Part shown: positions 25,863-36,680 of the stretch, in pieces
Layout of the letters: each line of letters opens with the position of its first letter
Position numbering within the stretch: the stretch's first letter is position 1
DNA from: Algoriphagus boritolerans DSM 17298 = JCM 18970
Lineage (GTDB): Bacteria; Bacteroidota; Bacteroidia; Cytophagales; Cyclobacteriaceae
Assembly: GCF_900108085.1 (NCBI RefSeq)
Contig: NZ_FNVR01000013.1
Span: 18,491-82,490 of the forward strand
Length of the DNA stretch: 64,000 bases
Direction of reading: 5' to 3'
Notes under the pieces: model-generated
The model's database searches: none
What the model saw: only the letters and a program-made list of their open reading frames with translations
Told to the model about the DNA's origin: nothing
Made by a program: the position numbers and the translations under genes

Positions 25863-26964
25863 CCAAGAAATCCCCCCTCCGATTCGCAAGATTATCCATG
25901 TGGACATGGATGCCTTTTATGCCTCTGTGGAGCAGCTGGATCATCCCGAGTGGCGAGGCAAACCCCTGGTCGTAGGAGGAAATGAAGCCCGAGGTGTGGT
26001 GGCCGCAGCGAGTTACGAAGCCCGGAAGTTTGGGATATTCTCAGCGATGTCTTCAGCCTTAGCGGCGAAAAAGTGCCCTCAGCTGATTTTCGCAAGACCT
26101 CGATTTGATCGGTACAAGGAGATTTCGAATCAAATTCGGGAGATTTTCCATGAATACACCGATTTGGTGGAACCGCTTTCGCTGGATGAAGCCTTTTTGG
26201 ATGTGACTGAAAACAAAGTCGGGCTAAAGTCAGCAATTCTTATTGCAAAGCAAATCCGGGCAAAAATCAAGGAAAGAACCGGCCTCAATGCCTCCGCCGG
26301 AGTCAGCTACAATAAGTTTCTGGCAAAAATTTCCTCTGATCTCAATAAACCCAACGGTCAGGCGGTAATTTTGCCGGAGGAAGCCGAAGCTTTCTTGGAA
26401 AAACTTCCGATCGGTAAATTCTTCGGAATAGGGAAGGTGACGGCCGAGAAAATGCAAAGTCTCGGCATTCACAATGGCAAAGACCTCAAGGAATATTCGC
26501 TTCAGTTTTTGACCAAAAAGTTTGGTAAGTCTGGTCTTCATTACTACAACATTGTCCGGGGAATCCATCTTTCGGAAGTTCAGCCACATCGGGTCAGGAA
26601 GTCATTGAGTGCAGAAAACACCTTTGAAAAGGATCTGATAACACCTCAGGAATTAAAAGAAAACCTTCGTCCTGTTTTCGAGGAAGTGATCAAACGCATC
26701 GAGCGAAACGGAATAAAAGGACGTACGATCACCCTGAAAATCAAGCATTCGGATTTTACGCTTCAGACTCGCAGCCGCACTTTGGAACAATATCCGGATG
26801 AAGAAACATTCTGGAAAATCGCACTGGAGCTACTTCATCAGGAAGAAATAGAGCAGCCCGTCCGACTTTTAGGCTTAGGCATTTCCAACTTAAACATTAC
26901 CGAGGAGCAGGTTCATTTCGGGGAGCAATTGAAGATTCCTTTTGAAAAATTTAGTCAGGGTTAG
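25852..26964 (+). CDS. dinB: DNA polymerase IV (Y family)
   Basis: The catalytic acidic residues are in HVDMDAFYASVEQ and PLSLDEAFLDV, the steric-gate region is FYASVE, and the C-terminal little-finger domain (about 240-360) includes RKSLSAENTFEKD. DinB carries out error-prone bypass of DNA damage. The GTG at 25852 is chosen as start, overlapping the pabB stop; an in-frame TTG at 25840 is also possible and would add four residues. Length about 370, standard for the family. A C-terminal clamp-binding motif is not obvious. Confidence 0.94.
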   Translation: METNQEIPPPIRKIIHVDMDAFYASVEQLDHPEWRGKPLVVGGNEARGVVAAASYEARKFGIFSAMSSALAAKKCPQLIFARPRFDRYKEISNQIREIFHEYTDLVEPLSLDEAFLDVTENKVGLKSAILIAKQIRAKIKERTGLNASAGVSYNKFLAKISSDLNKPNGQAVILPEEAEAFLEKLPIGKFFGIGKVTAEKMQSLGIHNGKDLKEYSLQFLTKKFGKSGLHYYNIVRGIHLSEVQPHRVRKSLSAENTFEKDLITPQELKENLRPVFEEVIKRIERNGIKGRTITLKIKHSDFTLQTRSRTLEQYPDEETFWKIALELLHQEEIEQPVRLLGLGISNLNITEEQVHFGEQLKIPFEKFSQG

Positions 26965-27135
26965 AATCCTTTGATGAAAGTTCGGCTTGGGTTTTTAGAA
27001 AAAACTTTTCTATCTATTCCACCAACTTGAGGGGATAATTCTTTTCAAACCACAAAGTCACATAGAAACAAAGTTTATTGGATTCAAGTCCATGATCTTT
27101 GTGGACTTTGATCCTTTGTGTTTTCTCTTTTTAAA

Positions 27136-27217
27136 ACCACCTAGTCACCTGGTAAAACATAGAGAAAATGCTTAGGGTGTTCAAAACCTAGGTGATACTA
27201 TGTTCCTCCTAGGTGGT
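27136..27217. repeat. Nested inverted repeat in the dinB-miaB gap
   Basis: ACCACCTAG (27136-27144) faces CTAGGTGGT (27209-27217), and inside it ACATAG (27157-27162) faces CTATGT (27198-27203), giving a long imperfect hairpin of 82 bases. Upstream at about 27050-27120, CACAAAG/CTTTGTG words also face each other. No T-run follows. The rest of 26965-27393 has no supported gene. Confidence 0.55.
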
Positions 27218-27393
27218 GAATCAAATTAATGATGCTGGAAGTTTTTTTGTTAAAACCTTTCTAAGTTGATAAAATTACTTAACCAAACTGCCATTTTGTC
27301 CGCATTTTCGTAATTTCGCAACTTCATTGAATCCTTTTGGGTTTGATATGCTGCAAACACCGATTCTAGACCAGTTGACAAAAATTCCAGTTC

Positions 27394-28869
27394 ATGGATC
27401 TGATTAAAGATATTGACATTATTTCTGTTGAGGAAGCGCAAGCCTGCGACTTCAAAACCACAGCAGACGAAAATACCGGTAAAACCAAAAAACTCTACAT
27501 TGAGAGCTACGGCTGTCAGATGAATTTCTCTGATTCAGAGATCGTAGCTTCAATCATGAAGGAGAATGGGTTTGATACCACTTCTGATTTTGAGCAGGCA
27601 GATGTAATCTTTTTGAATACCTGCTCAATCCGTGAAAAAGCCGAACTTACGGTCAGGAAGCGACTTAGCCAATTCCAAAAGGCCAAGAAAAACAAGCCTG
27701 AGCTGACCATTGGAGTCTTGGGTTGTATGGCTGAGCGCTTGAAAGAAAATCTGTTAACCGAGGAAAAAATCGTGGATGTGGTCGTGGGTCCGGATGCCTA
27801 TCGGGACTTGCCAAACCTGATTTCAGCGGCTGAAGATGGTGAAAAAGGCGTCAACACCTTCCTTTCCCGAGAAGAAACCTACGCCGACATCGCTCCGGTA
27901 CGTTTGAATTCAAATGGTGTCACTGCCTTCATATCCATCATGCGAGGTTGTGACAACATGTGTTCCTTCTGTGTAGTACCCTTTACCCGTGGAAGAGAGC
28001 GAAGCCGTGATCCCTATTCCATTGTGGCAGAAGCAAAAGATCTTTTTGAAAATGGGTACAAGGAAGTGACACTTTTAGGTCAAAATGTAGACAGCTACAA
28101 GTGGTCTCCGGAAGAAAACAACAAAGCAAGACTTAACAAAAAAGAGGAAGAAGTAACTCAGGTAGTCAATTTTGCAAACCTGCTGGAAATGGTGGCCCGG
28201 GTCAGCCCTTACCTTAGAGTGCGATTTTCCACCTCACATCCCAAAGATATCACAGACGAGGTCTTACATACCATCAAGAAATACGACAACATCTGTAAAT
28301 ACATTCACTTACCTGTGCAAAGTGGAAATAGTCGCGTGTTGGACTTGATGAACCGGACTTACGATCGGGAGTGGTATCTCAACCGGGTTCAGGCTATTCG
28401 TGAAATCCTAGGTGAAGAATGTGGCATTTCTTCCGATATGATCGCTGGATTCTGTACCGAAACTGAGGAAGAGCATCAGGACACCCTTTCTTTGATGGAC
28501 ATCGTAAAGTACGATTTCTCCTATATGTTTTACTATTCCGAGCGACCGGGAACTTTGGCTGCCAAGAAATATGCGGATGATATTCCATTGGAGACCAAGA
28601 AAAGAAGGCTAGCCGAGATCATTTCCAAGCAATCAGAACTATCATTTGAGCGAAATAAACTGGATCTCCATCAGGAGCAATTGATCCTCATCGAGGGATT
28701 TTCCAAAAAATCCGATCAACAACTGAAGGGGCGAAATTCCGCCAACAAAGTCGTAATTATTCCGGCAGATCAAGTTAAAAAAGGCGATTACGTCCGGGTG
28801 AGAATTACGGAAGTTTCTCAGGCTACTCTATTCGGTGAGGTATTGGAAGTAAATCCTGTTTTGGCATGA
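27394..28869 (+). CDS. miaB: tRNA-2-methylthio-N6-dimethylallyladenosine synthase
   Basis: MiaB is a radical-SAM methylthiotransferase that modifies A37 of tRNAs reading UNN codons. The N-terminal cluster cysteines are Cys41 (YGCQMN), Cys77 (LNTCSIRE) and Cys111 (LGCMAE); the radical-SAM cluster is C186-x3-C190-x2-C193 (CDNMCSFC). A C-terminal TRAM domain (about 425-490) is present. At 491 residues it is full length. It is the first gene of a same-strand run continuing to groEL that is common in Bacteroidota. Confidence 0.97.
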   Translation: MDLIKDIDIISVEEAQACDFKTTADENTGKTKKLYIESYGCQMNFSDSEIVASIMKENGFDTTSDFEQADVIFLNTCSIREKAELTVRKRLSQFQKAKKNKPELTIGVLGCMAERLKENLLTEEKIVDVVVGPDAYRDLPNLISAAEDGEKGVNTFLSREETYADIAPVRLNSNGVTAFISIMRGCDNMCSFCVVPFTRGRERSRDPYSIVAEAKDLFENGYKEVTLLGQNVDSYKWSPEENNKARLNKKEEEVTQVVNFANLLEMVARVSPYLRVRFSTSHPKDITDEVLHTIKKYDNICKYIHLPVQSGNSRVLDLMNRTYDREWYLNRVQAIREILGEECGISSDMIAGFCTETEEEHQDTLSLMDIVKYDFSYMFYYSERPGTLAAKKYADDIPLETKKRRLAEIISKQSELSFERNKLDLHQEQLILIEGFSKKSDQQLKGRNSANKVVIIPADQVKKGDYVRVRITEVSQATLFGEVLEVNPVLA

Positions 28870-28930
28870 TCACACGAATGTCATTGCGAGCAAAGCAAAG
28901 TAATCTTTTCGCCGTAAAACCAAAATTTGC

Positions 28931-30217
28931 ATGATCACACCTTCAGAAATTCAAAGTGTCAAGCAGCGCTTTGGTATCATTGGCAACAGCCCTCTGCTGA
29001 ATCATGCGATCCAGGTAGCCATGCAGGCCTCTCCTACCGATATGACCGTATTAATCACGGGAGAAAGTGGTAGCGGGAAAGAGAGCTTTTCGAAAATCAT
29101 TCATTCCCTTTCCCTCAGAAAGCACGGAAAATTCATCGCCATCAACTGTGGGGCAATTCCTGAGGGCACAATAGATTCAGAGCTTTTTGGTCATGAAAAA
29201 GGTTCGTTTACCGGCGCTTTTGAGTCTCGAAAAGGATATTTCGAGGTTACCGATGGGGGTTCAATCTTTTTGGATGAAATCGGAGAGATGCCACTAGGAA
29301 CTCAGTCAAGGCTACTTCGTGTCCTGGAAAATGGAGAGTTCATCAAAGTCGGTTCGTCCAAAGTCCTCAAAACCAATGTCCGGGTTATCGCTGCCACGAA
29401 TGTAAACTTGCTGAAAGCAGTGGAGAAAGGCAAATTCCGTGAAGACCTCTATTACCGATTAAATACAGTTCCGATTTACGTTCCGCCTTTGCGTGATCGA
29501 GGGGAGGATGTTTTACTCTTATTTCGAAAATTCACAGGCGACTTCTCTGAGAAGTATCACGTCCGTCCAATTTCACTTAATTCGGAAGCACAGGCATTGC
29601 TGCTCCGCTACCCTTTTCCCGGGAATATCAGACAGTTGAAGAACATTGCGGATCAGATTTCCCTGCTTGAAGAAACGCGTGAGGTCAATGCGCAGACGCT
29701 GTCCAAATACCTTCCCGCGAACCCCTCTCGACTACCCATGGCTTTGGGACACTCGACCTTTGGTGAATACACCGACTTCTCTGAGCGCGACATTCTGTAC
29801 AAAGTCCTTTTTGACATGAAAAAGGACATGAACGACCTGAAAAAACTCGTCTTGGAATCCTATCAAAACGGGGGAATCAATTCCAACATCATGCAGAAGC
29901 ATCAGGGGCTTTTTGAGGATTTGGATTCAGGATTTACCCAAAACGAATCAGTGGATAATAATTCGTCTTACAAGGTTCCTTTGGTCTTGGATTCCCAGAA
30001 AAATTCCGGGATGAACAATGAGGAGTACGAAGAGGACGTTATCGAAGACATCATTCATGAAGAAGACGATAATTCACTTTCGCTGGAGAAAAAAGAAAAA
30101 GAAATGATCCTTAAAGCACTTAGAAAGCACAACAATAAGCGAAAATACGCCGCGAGTGATTTGGGAATCTCAGAACGGACTCTTTACCGTAAAATCAAAC
30201 AGTATGAAATTGTATAG
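28931..30217 (+). CDS. Sigma-54-dependent AAA+ transcription activator
   Basis: There is no receiver or sensor domain: the AAA+ domain starts near residue 13. Walker A is GESGSGKE (44-51), the sigma-54-contacting loop is GSFTGA (91-96; GAFTGA is the consensus) and Walker B is SIFLDE (111-116). An acidic linker (about 320-390) leads to a Fis-type helix-turn-helix at the C-terminus (ASDLGISERTLYRKIKQ). The lack of an input domain suggests control by level or by a partner protein. lptE starts inside its 3' end (14-base overlap). Target genes are not known, though a sigma-54-type promoter lies before groES 2.7 kb downstream. Confidence 0.93.
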   Translation: MITPSEIQSVKQRFGIIGNSPLLNHAIQVAMQASPTDMTVLITGESGSGKESFSKIIHSLSLRKHGKFIAINCGAIPEGTIDSELFGHEKGSFTGAFESRKGYFEVTDGGSIFLDEIGEMPLGTQSRLLRVLENGEFIKVGSSKVLKTNVRVIAATNVNLLKAVEKGKFREDLYYRLNTVPIYVPPLRDRGEDVLLLFRKFTGDFSEKYHVRPISLNSEAQALLLRYPFPGNIRQLKNIADQISLLEETREVNAQTLSKYLPANPSRLPMALGHSTFGEYTDFSERDILYKVLFDMKKDMNDLKKLVLESYQNGGINSNIMQKHQGLFEDLDSGFTQNESVDNNSSYKVPLVLDSQKNSGMNNEEYEEDVIEDIIHEEDDNSLSLEKKEKEMILKALRKHNNKRKYAASDLGISERTLYRKIKQYEIV

Positions 30218-30740
30218 GCTCTTCGTCCTTTTGGCAGGCCTTACCCTGTTTTTATTTCAATCCTGCTCGGTAAAGTACAGCTTTACTGGAACCAACATCA
30301 ATTACGAACTGGTAAAGACCTTTTCGGTAGAAAACTTCTTCAATGACTCAGGCGGAGGCCCTGCCAACATGGAGCAACGCTTCACAGAAGCAATCAAGGA
30401 GTATTACCAGCGAAATACACAGCTTGAATTGGTGAGAAATAACGGTGATTTGCAGTTTTCTGGTGCCATCAGCACTTACTCTTTGACCCCACAAGCAGCA
30501 GTGTCCAGCGGCGATCCAAATCTACCCGATCGTGCCGGACAGATGCGATTGACTATTTCGGTAGCTGTAGATTACATCAACTTGAGCAATGAGGAGGAAA
30601 ATAAAAAACAGAACTTCTCCTTTTTCAAAGATTATGATCCAAGAACCGTGACCTTGTTGGATGTGGAAAATGAGTTGGTAGAGGAGATATTTGAAGTAAT
30701 CATCCAAGATATTTTCACTGCGACGGTTGCCAACTGGTAA
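30204..30740 (+). CDS. lptE: LPS-assembly lipoprotein LptE
   Basis: From the ATG at 30204 the product (178 residues) has a lipoprotein signal with FLFQSC, lipid Cys21, followed by the LptE-type fold (VKYSFTGTNIN, NFFNDSGGGPANMEQRFTEAIKEYYQ). LptE plugs the LptD barrel that places LPS in the outer membrane. Bacteroidota LptE is divergent from the proteobacterial form, and the assignment rests on size, lipobox and the standard position after the sigma-54 activator gene and before secG. The longer frame from 30156 would precede the signal peptide. Confidence 0.85.
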   Translation: MKLYRLFVLLAGLTLFLFQSCSVKYSFTGTNINYELVKTFSVENFFNDSGGGPANMEQRFTEAIKEYYQRNTQLELVRNNGDLQFSGAISTYSLTPQAAVSSGDPNLPDRAGQMRLTISVAVDYINLSNEEENKKQNFSFFKDYDPRTVTLLDVENELVEEIFEVIIQDIFTATVANW

Positions 30741-30770
30741 TTTTACTAACTTGAATACAAAACCCGGAAA

Positions 30771-31517
30771 GTGAACGCAACACAATTTCTTGAACTCATT
30801 CAAAAGGCCGATCACCTGGAAAAGTCTGATATTCTCCTGCTAAAAAAAGTACAGGAGAATTTCCCTTACTTTCAGATACCCCATGTACTGACCGCACGGT
30901 ATGAATTTTTGAAAAGTGAAGGAACCGAAAGTCATTTCCTGGCTCAGGCAGCAGTTACCAGTCCTGATCGGATCTGGCTGAAAAAACTGATCGAGAAACC
31001 AATCCCTGAAGGTTTCAAACCTGATCCGGCAAAAGAAGACCTACTTCCCGAGGATCCGGAAAAGGAACACAATCCTGCATCGCGGACAGCCTCCCTGAAA
31101 AATCTAGGAATGCAATTGAAGGGGCAAGTCACCCCGGAAGAGCCACCGAAACCTGAAAAACCTGCAGCCAAAAGACGGAAGCCGCCCAAAGATGATCTCA
31201 TCGAAACGATCAAGCGAAAGGAAAAGCGGGAAATCGTCGATTCCAAAAAGCAGGAACAGATCGATATGATCAAAGCTTTCAGCAAAAAGGAATTCAAGTT
31301 GGCAACAATCAAAGAAATCGAAGCCAATCAAAACACAGAAAATCTGGCTGAATCCAGTACCAAACTTAATAGTAATTTGCTCTCCGAATCCTTTGCAAGG
31401 ATTTTAATCCAACAAGGCAAAAAAACAATGGCAAAGGAAATATATGAGAAGCTTGCCTTGAAGTTTCCGGAGAAAAGGACTTACTTTGCGGACTTAATTG
31501 AAAAACTGAAAGAATAA
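30771..31517 (+). CDS. Unknown cytoplasmic protein between lptE and secG
   Basis: The 248-residue protein starts with GTG at 30771. The N-terminus (NATQFLELIQKADHLEKSDILLLKKVQENFPYFQI) is a conserved helical block of a Bacteroidota family; the middle is low-complexity and rich in Pro, Lys and Glu (about 80-180); the C-terminus (SFARILIQQGKKTMAKEIYEKLALKFPEK) resembles one tetratricopeptide unit. No signal peptide or membrane helix. The family recurs in this position between lptE and secG, which suggests a link to envelope biogenesis, but its role is unknown. Confidence 0.85.
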   Translation: MNATQFLELIQKADHLEKSDILLLKKVQENFPYFQIPHVLTARYEFLKSEGTESHFLAQAAVTSPDRIWLKKLIEKPIPEGFKPDPAKEDLLPEDPEKEHNPASRTASLKNLGMQLKGQVTPEEPPKPEKPAAKRRKPPKDDLIETIKRKEKREIVDSKKQEQIDMIKAFSKKEFKLATIKEIEANQNTENLAESSTKLNSNLLSESFARILIQQGKKTMAKEIYEKLALKFPEKRTYFADLIEKLKE

Positions 31518-31527
31518 TTAAAAACAT

Positions 31528-31905
31528 ATGTTTACTTTACTTATTACCATCATCTTAATCCTTGCCGTCTTGTTGATCTTGGTCATTCTTGGTCAAAATT
31601 CAAAAGGCGGTGCAGGTGCAGCATTTGGAGGCAGTGCTTCTCAGATTATGGGCGTGACCAAAACTGGTAATGTATTGGAAAAAGCCACTTGGGTTCTTGC
31701 TGTTTCTATCCTAGTGCTTTCCTTGGCTTCTTCTGCTTTCTACACCAGCAGCCAGCCTAACCAATTTTCATCTCCTAACATCGAAAGTGCAAAACAGCAG
31801 GTTGTAGCCCCGGCATTTGGTGAACCACAAATCACTGCTCCCTCAGAGGAGACTCCCGTGGAAAGTGACACCACTCCTGTAGAAAACGACACCACTGGAA
31901 ACTAA
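31528..31905 (+). CDS. secG: Preprotein translocase subunit SecG
   Basis: Two membrane helices (about 2-22 and 52-72) surround the family loop LGQNSKGGAGAAFGG. SecG stabilises the SecYEG channel. The C-terminal 45 residues (acidic, Thr-rich, ending VENDTTGN) extend past the E. coli protein and are common in Bacteroidota. The gene is 10 bases after the unknown protein and ends with a strong terminator. Confidence 0.95.
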   Translation: MFTLLITIILILAVLLILVILGQNSKGGAGAAFGGSASQIMGVTKTGNVLEKATWVLAVSILVLSLASSAFYTSSQPNQFSSPNIESAKQQVVAPAFGEPQITAPSEETPVESDTTPVENDTTGN

Positions 31906-31920
31906 ACATTAGTTTTTAAG

Positions 31921-31959
31921 AAAAAAAAAAGTCTGATCTTGCGGTCAGACTTTTTTTTT
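31921..31959 (+). terminator. Rho-independent terminator after secG
   Basis: A(10)GTCTGA and TCAGACT(9) form a stem with an eight-base loop (TCTTGCGG), 15 bases after the secG stop. It closes the miaB-secG run, and on the minus strand it also reads as a terminator for the convergent unknown gene. Confidence 0.92.
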
Positions 31960-32044
31960 ATTCGTCCTTTGAGTGTCACTCCCAACAGAAATTCAGGGAG
32001 TAGGGACTCTTATGGTGGTCACAAGACAATCACAGAGGCAGTTA

Positions 32045-32752
32045 TTATGAGACAGACTTTAGCAAAAGTCGCTTACTCAATGGAATCAAGGTCTCTTCGA
32101 TCGGAAATACATACGGACTATGGACACGCCATGTCGCCGGATTTGGGAGTTCTTTTACTTCGCGAATTAGCTGCATTTTAAGCTTTTCCATCGTGTTGAC
32201 GAGGTTTTTCTGAAAAATACCCAACAACCAAAAGGTAATACTTCTGAATTTTTCCCCTGCCAACTGAAGGATATTGGACTTGTACCGAAAGGCATGAACG
32301 TCTGCACTTGATTCTCTTGTAATCAGCACAAACCCCTCTCTGTTGTAGATCGGCACGATACCGACAGGTTCAAATTCCACTTGCTCTTCCACGAAATTAT
32401 AAATGGATTTTCCCTCCTCGATTTGCTTCGAAATGCGGGGTAGCGCAAAGTCGGTGATTTGGGAGATTTCCTTCATTACTTCTCCATCCTCGACTTGGGG
32501 TTGGTAATAAAGCTGTGCCGTGTTGAGATCAATTCCATTCAGTGCTTTCGGAAAAAGTTTACTCAATTCGGTTTTGCCGGAGTTCAATTCATCCAAGACG
32601 CGATGATGATCTATCAGATCCGAAAGCATGGGATAGAGCTTGACGGCCTTAAACTCCCGATCAGCTTCCTGCAGATAGGCAAGCAATTGATATTTTTTGT
32701 ATTCGAAATCGATCAACCCTTCGGTGACCCAGTTTTTAGGTAAGGTTCGCAT
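32045..32752 (-). CDS. Unknown cytoplasmic protein
   Basis: The ATG at 32752 gives 235 residues (MRTLPKNWVTEGLIDFEYKK). It appears soluble, with no signal peptide and no membrane segment. The opening NWVTEGLIDFEYKKYQLLAYL and the strand-rich middle (VGIVPIYNREGFVLI) recur in Cytophagales proteins of unknown function. The longer frame (to 32839) adds 29 unrelated residues and is rejected. It faces the secG terminator and is divergent from groES. Confidence 0.82.
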   Translation of the reverse strand: MRTLPKNWVTEGLIDFEYKKYQLLAYLQEADREFKAVKLYPMLSDLIDHHRVLDELNSGKTELSKLFPKALNGIDLNTAQLYYQPQVEDGEVMKEISQITDFALPRISKQIEEGKSIYNFVEEQVEFEPVGIVPIYNREGFVLITRESSADVHAFRYKSNILQLAGEKFRSITFWLLGIFQKNLVNTMEKLKMQLIREVKELPNPATWRVHSPYVFPIEETLIPLSKRLLLKSVS

Positions 32753-32911
32753 AGGTGTTAATAGTTTGGTAACAAAATAATAATGAATTCTGACATTTTT
32801 TACATAGAGGAAAGAAAAATTGACAGACTTTTTTGACAAAAAAGTGAGGAGAGGTATCCCAAAATACTGACTTTTGCGGCCGATTTGTCAGCCTTTTGGA
32901 CACAAAAGCCC

Positions 32912-32928
32912 TTGGCACAGGAAGTGCT
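32912..32928 (+). promoter_or_regulatory. Sigma-54-type promoter before groES
   Basis: TTGGCACAGGAAGTGCT matches the -24/-12 pattern: GG at 32914-32915, ten bases, then GC at 32926-32927. Transcription would begin at about 32940, 40 bases ahead of the groES ATG. Upstream, TTTGTC...GACACAAA (32883-32905) and two TTGACA words (about 32819 and 32833) could bind an activator. No CIRCE palindrome with nine-base spacer was seen. Confidence 0.72.
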
Positions 32929-32980
32929 ATTAATGCAATAGCATTTTAATCTAAAATCTTACCTTAAACAATTTAATACT

Positions 32981-33259
32981 ATGTCAAACGTGAACATCAA
33001 ACCTCTTGCAGACCGAGTTTTGGTACAACCAGCTGCAGCTGAAGAGAAAACTGCTTCGGGCCTTTATATCCCGGACACTGCCAAAGAAAAACCACAAAAA
33101 GGCACTGTAGTCGCAGTAGGCAACGGAAAAAAAGATGAGCCCTTGACTGTAAAAGTGGGAGACACCGTTTTGTACGGAAAATATTCCGGCACTGAACTTA
33201 ACGTGGAAGGCAAAGATTTCCTCATCATGAGAGAATCTGACATTTTCGCTATCCTTTAA
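32981..33259 (+). CDS. groES: Co-chaperonin GroES
   Basis: The 92-residue protein has the GroES fold: N-terminal [13 protein letters not shown], mobile loop [19 protein letters not shown], roof and C-terminal [13 protein letters not shown]. It caps the GroEL cage during ATP-driven protein folding. The groEL start follows 39 bases after the stop. The sigma-54-type promoter upstream is the likely control point for the pair. Confidence 0.98.
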   Translation: MSNVNIKPLADRVLVQPAAAEEKTASGLYIPDTAKEKPQKGTVVAVGNGKKDEPLTVKVGDTVLYGKYSGTELNVEGKDFLIMRESDIFAIL

Positions 33260-33280
33260 TCAATCAACCAGAATTATTAA

Positions 33281-34927
<1,647 letters not shown>

Positions 34928-34946
34928 TCCAAATTCCATCAAAAAT

Positions 34947-34977
34947 TAAAGGAGATCCACTTGGGTCTCCTTTTTTA
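34947..34977 (+). terminator. Rho-independent terminator after groEL
   Basis: AAAGGAGATCC and GGTCTCCTTTTTT pair around a short ACTTG loop, about 20 bases beyond the groEL stop. Confidence 0.9.
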
Positions 34978-35100
34978 TTGACCTGATTTTAAGCACTTGT
35001 ATTTTCTTAAAAATAAAAAGCATGTAAATCCTTTTCTATGGCGAAGGAATAATTGTATTTTGGAGTACTAACACAATCAAACTACTGACTTGAAATTTTA

Positions 35101-35481
35101 ATGATCTGCTTTGATGTAATTTTTTTAGTGGACGATGACCCTATCAATAACCTGATCAATAGGAGACTTTTGGGAAAAACAGGAATTGGAAATGAAATAA
35201 AGGAATTTCTAAGTGCTGAAGAAGCTCTTGAAAAAATCAAGTTACTTCCACCTGAAAGTAGTCTGTTAATTTTCCTGGATATCAATATGCCTGTGTTGAA
35301 TGGGTGGGAATTTCTTGATGCCTATGCTGAATTATTCCCTTTCAGAGCAGATACTATCGTTATCCTTTCCAGTTCCATTGACTATCAGGACAGACAAAAA
35401 GCCTTGGAATATCCTATAGTTTCCGGATTTTTAGAAAAACCGCTTTCTTTAGAAAAAATTGACAATCAGTTTAACAGATGA
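35101..35481 (+). CDS. Single-domain response regulator (CheY-like)
   Basis: The 126 residues form one receiver domain: acidic pair in FLVDDDPINNLI, phospho-Asp in IFLDINMPVLNG, switch Ser in VILSSSI and Lys in FLEKPLS. FLVDDDPINNLINRRLL is the opening of a stand-alone receiver class that is abundant in Cytophagales. No kinase is adjacent (the nearest is at 6-7 kb), so its partner is not known. It is monocistronic, about 125 bases after the groEL terminator. Confidence 0.92.
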   Translation: MICFDVIFLVDDDPINNLINRRLLGKTGIGNEIKEFLSAEEALEKIKLLPPESSLLIFLDINMPVLNGWEFLDAYAELFPFRADTIVILSSSIDYQDRQKALEYPIVSGFLEKPLSLEKIDNQFNR

Positions 35482-35531
35482 TTAAATTCTGAACAAAACT
35501 GAACCAAATCCTAAGCCGGAACAGGGAAAAA

Positions 35532-36677
35532 TCAATTCCCCTGAATAGTTGGCGTCATCACTTTTGACAGTCGCTCCCACAGCTGCCGAACCAAAAAAGC
35601 CGGAACTGGAAGCTCTCCCGGGGCACCACCCATTCGGATAATCACCAGATTTTGAGAAGGGATCACCATTAAAATCTGCCCATTCTTACCCATGGCCTGA
35701 TACATATCTGCCGGGGCCTGGGGAATCAACGATCCTGAAATCGGAGATTTCAATTCCGGCAACAAATAAGAACTCTTGCCATTTAACCAAGTGAGGTATC
35801 CATAGCTTGGATTACTATTTTGGGAAGATTCCGTCATTTCATCAAAATAATCACCAGACCAAATTTGATTCCCATCCCACTTTCCCTTCCCCAAAAGCAA
35901 CAAGCCAAATCGGGCAAAAGATCTGGCATCGGAGTAAAACACAGTGTTTAATCCGGATTTTTGCCAAAAGCCCTTCATGCCGATTTTATTTCCCAGTTTC
36001 TCTTTAAAATACGTTTGGAAATCCATCCCGCTGGCATTTACCAGCACTTGCACGAGCATAGTATAGGTCGCGTTGTGATAACTCCATTTGGTCCCGGGCT
36101 TGGAGTGGTATTTAAAATTTGAAGGAGAAAAATCATCCAAATTTGAAACTTTATCATCGATTCCTGTAGTAAGCGTCAGGTGATGTTTCAGTCTGATTTT
36201 ACGCTCTTGCTTAGCCGGCATGGAAGTCCATCCCGGGCCAAGAAATTTTTGAGTACGGTCATTGATACTGAGCAGCTTTTCCTGTTGGGCTAAGCCTACC
36301 ATTGCCGCAGTAAGGGTTTTGCCTGCCGATGCCCAGTACCAATACGAATTTTGGTCCATCTCCCCCACTCCGGTGAGTTTACTGCCCCAGTATTCCTCCA
36401 CCACTATTTTCCCGTCCTTCAAAATGAGAAATGCACGGGTGTCTTGTGTCGGAAGCCAAGCGAGCATTTCTGCAAGTGCATTCTGATCCCATCCAAGCTC
36501 CGCCAGAGGTAATTTCTCCCAGATTGAAGATTCATTTGGGGGGAAATATAAACCCGTGTTTGCGCTTGACTTTGCACTTTGGGCTTCTGCTTCCTGCCAT
36601 TTAAGAAGAATGAAACCTAAAACCAGAAGGGGGACTAGCGTATTTCTAACCAGGAAAGGCAAGGGGTTTTGTGTCAT
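35532..36677 (-). CDS. Secreted serine hydrolase (class C beta-lactamase fold)
   Basis: The 381-residue product has an N-terminal hydrophobic signal segment and the SxxK motif SAGK in WASAGKTLTAAMVG. The YxN motif is YHN in WSYHNATY. The KTG-equivalent is not evident, as in many esterase-like members. Likely substrates are small esters or peptidoglycan-like amides; a drug-resistance role is not implied. Transcribed leftward just downstream of the S10-type peptidase gene (3-base gap), so the two secreted hydrolases are probably co-expressed. Confidence 0.9.
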   Translation of the reverse strand: MTQNPLPFLVRNTLVPLLVLGFILLKWQEAEAQSAKSSANTGLYFPPNESSIWEKLPLAELGWDQNALAEMLAWLPTQDTRAFLILKDGKIVVEEYWGSKLTGVGEMDQNSYWYWASAGKTLTAAMVGLAQQEKLLSINDRTQKFLGPGWTSMPAKQERKIRLKHHLTLTTGIDDKVSNLDDFSPSNFKYHSKPGTKWSYHNATYTMLVQVLVNASGMDFQTYFKEKLGNKIGMKGFWQKSGLNTVFYSDARSFARFGLLLLGKGKWDGNQIWSGDYFDEMTESSQNSNPSYGYLTWLNGKSSYLLPELKSPISGSLIPQAPADMYQAMGKNGQILMVIPSQNLVIIRMGGAPGELPVPAFLVRQLWERLSKVMTPTIQGN

Positions 36678-36680
36678 CTG

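Noticed and set aside
32912..32934. CIRCE-type HrcA operator before groES.
   Set aside because: The TTGGCAC/GTGCTA arms are too close (no nine-base spacer) and fit a sigma-54 promoter better.
35532..36677. Antibiotic-resistance beta-lactamase.
   Set aside because: It has the SxxK and YxN motifs but lacks a clear KTG, and the class C-like fold is shared by many esterases, so resistance cannot be claimed.
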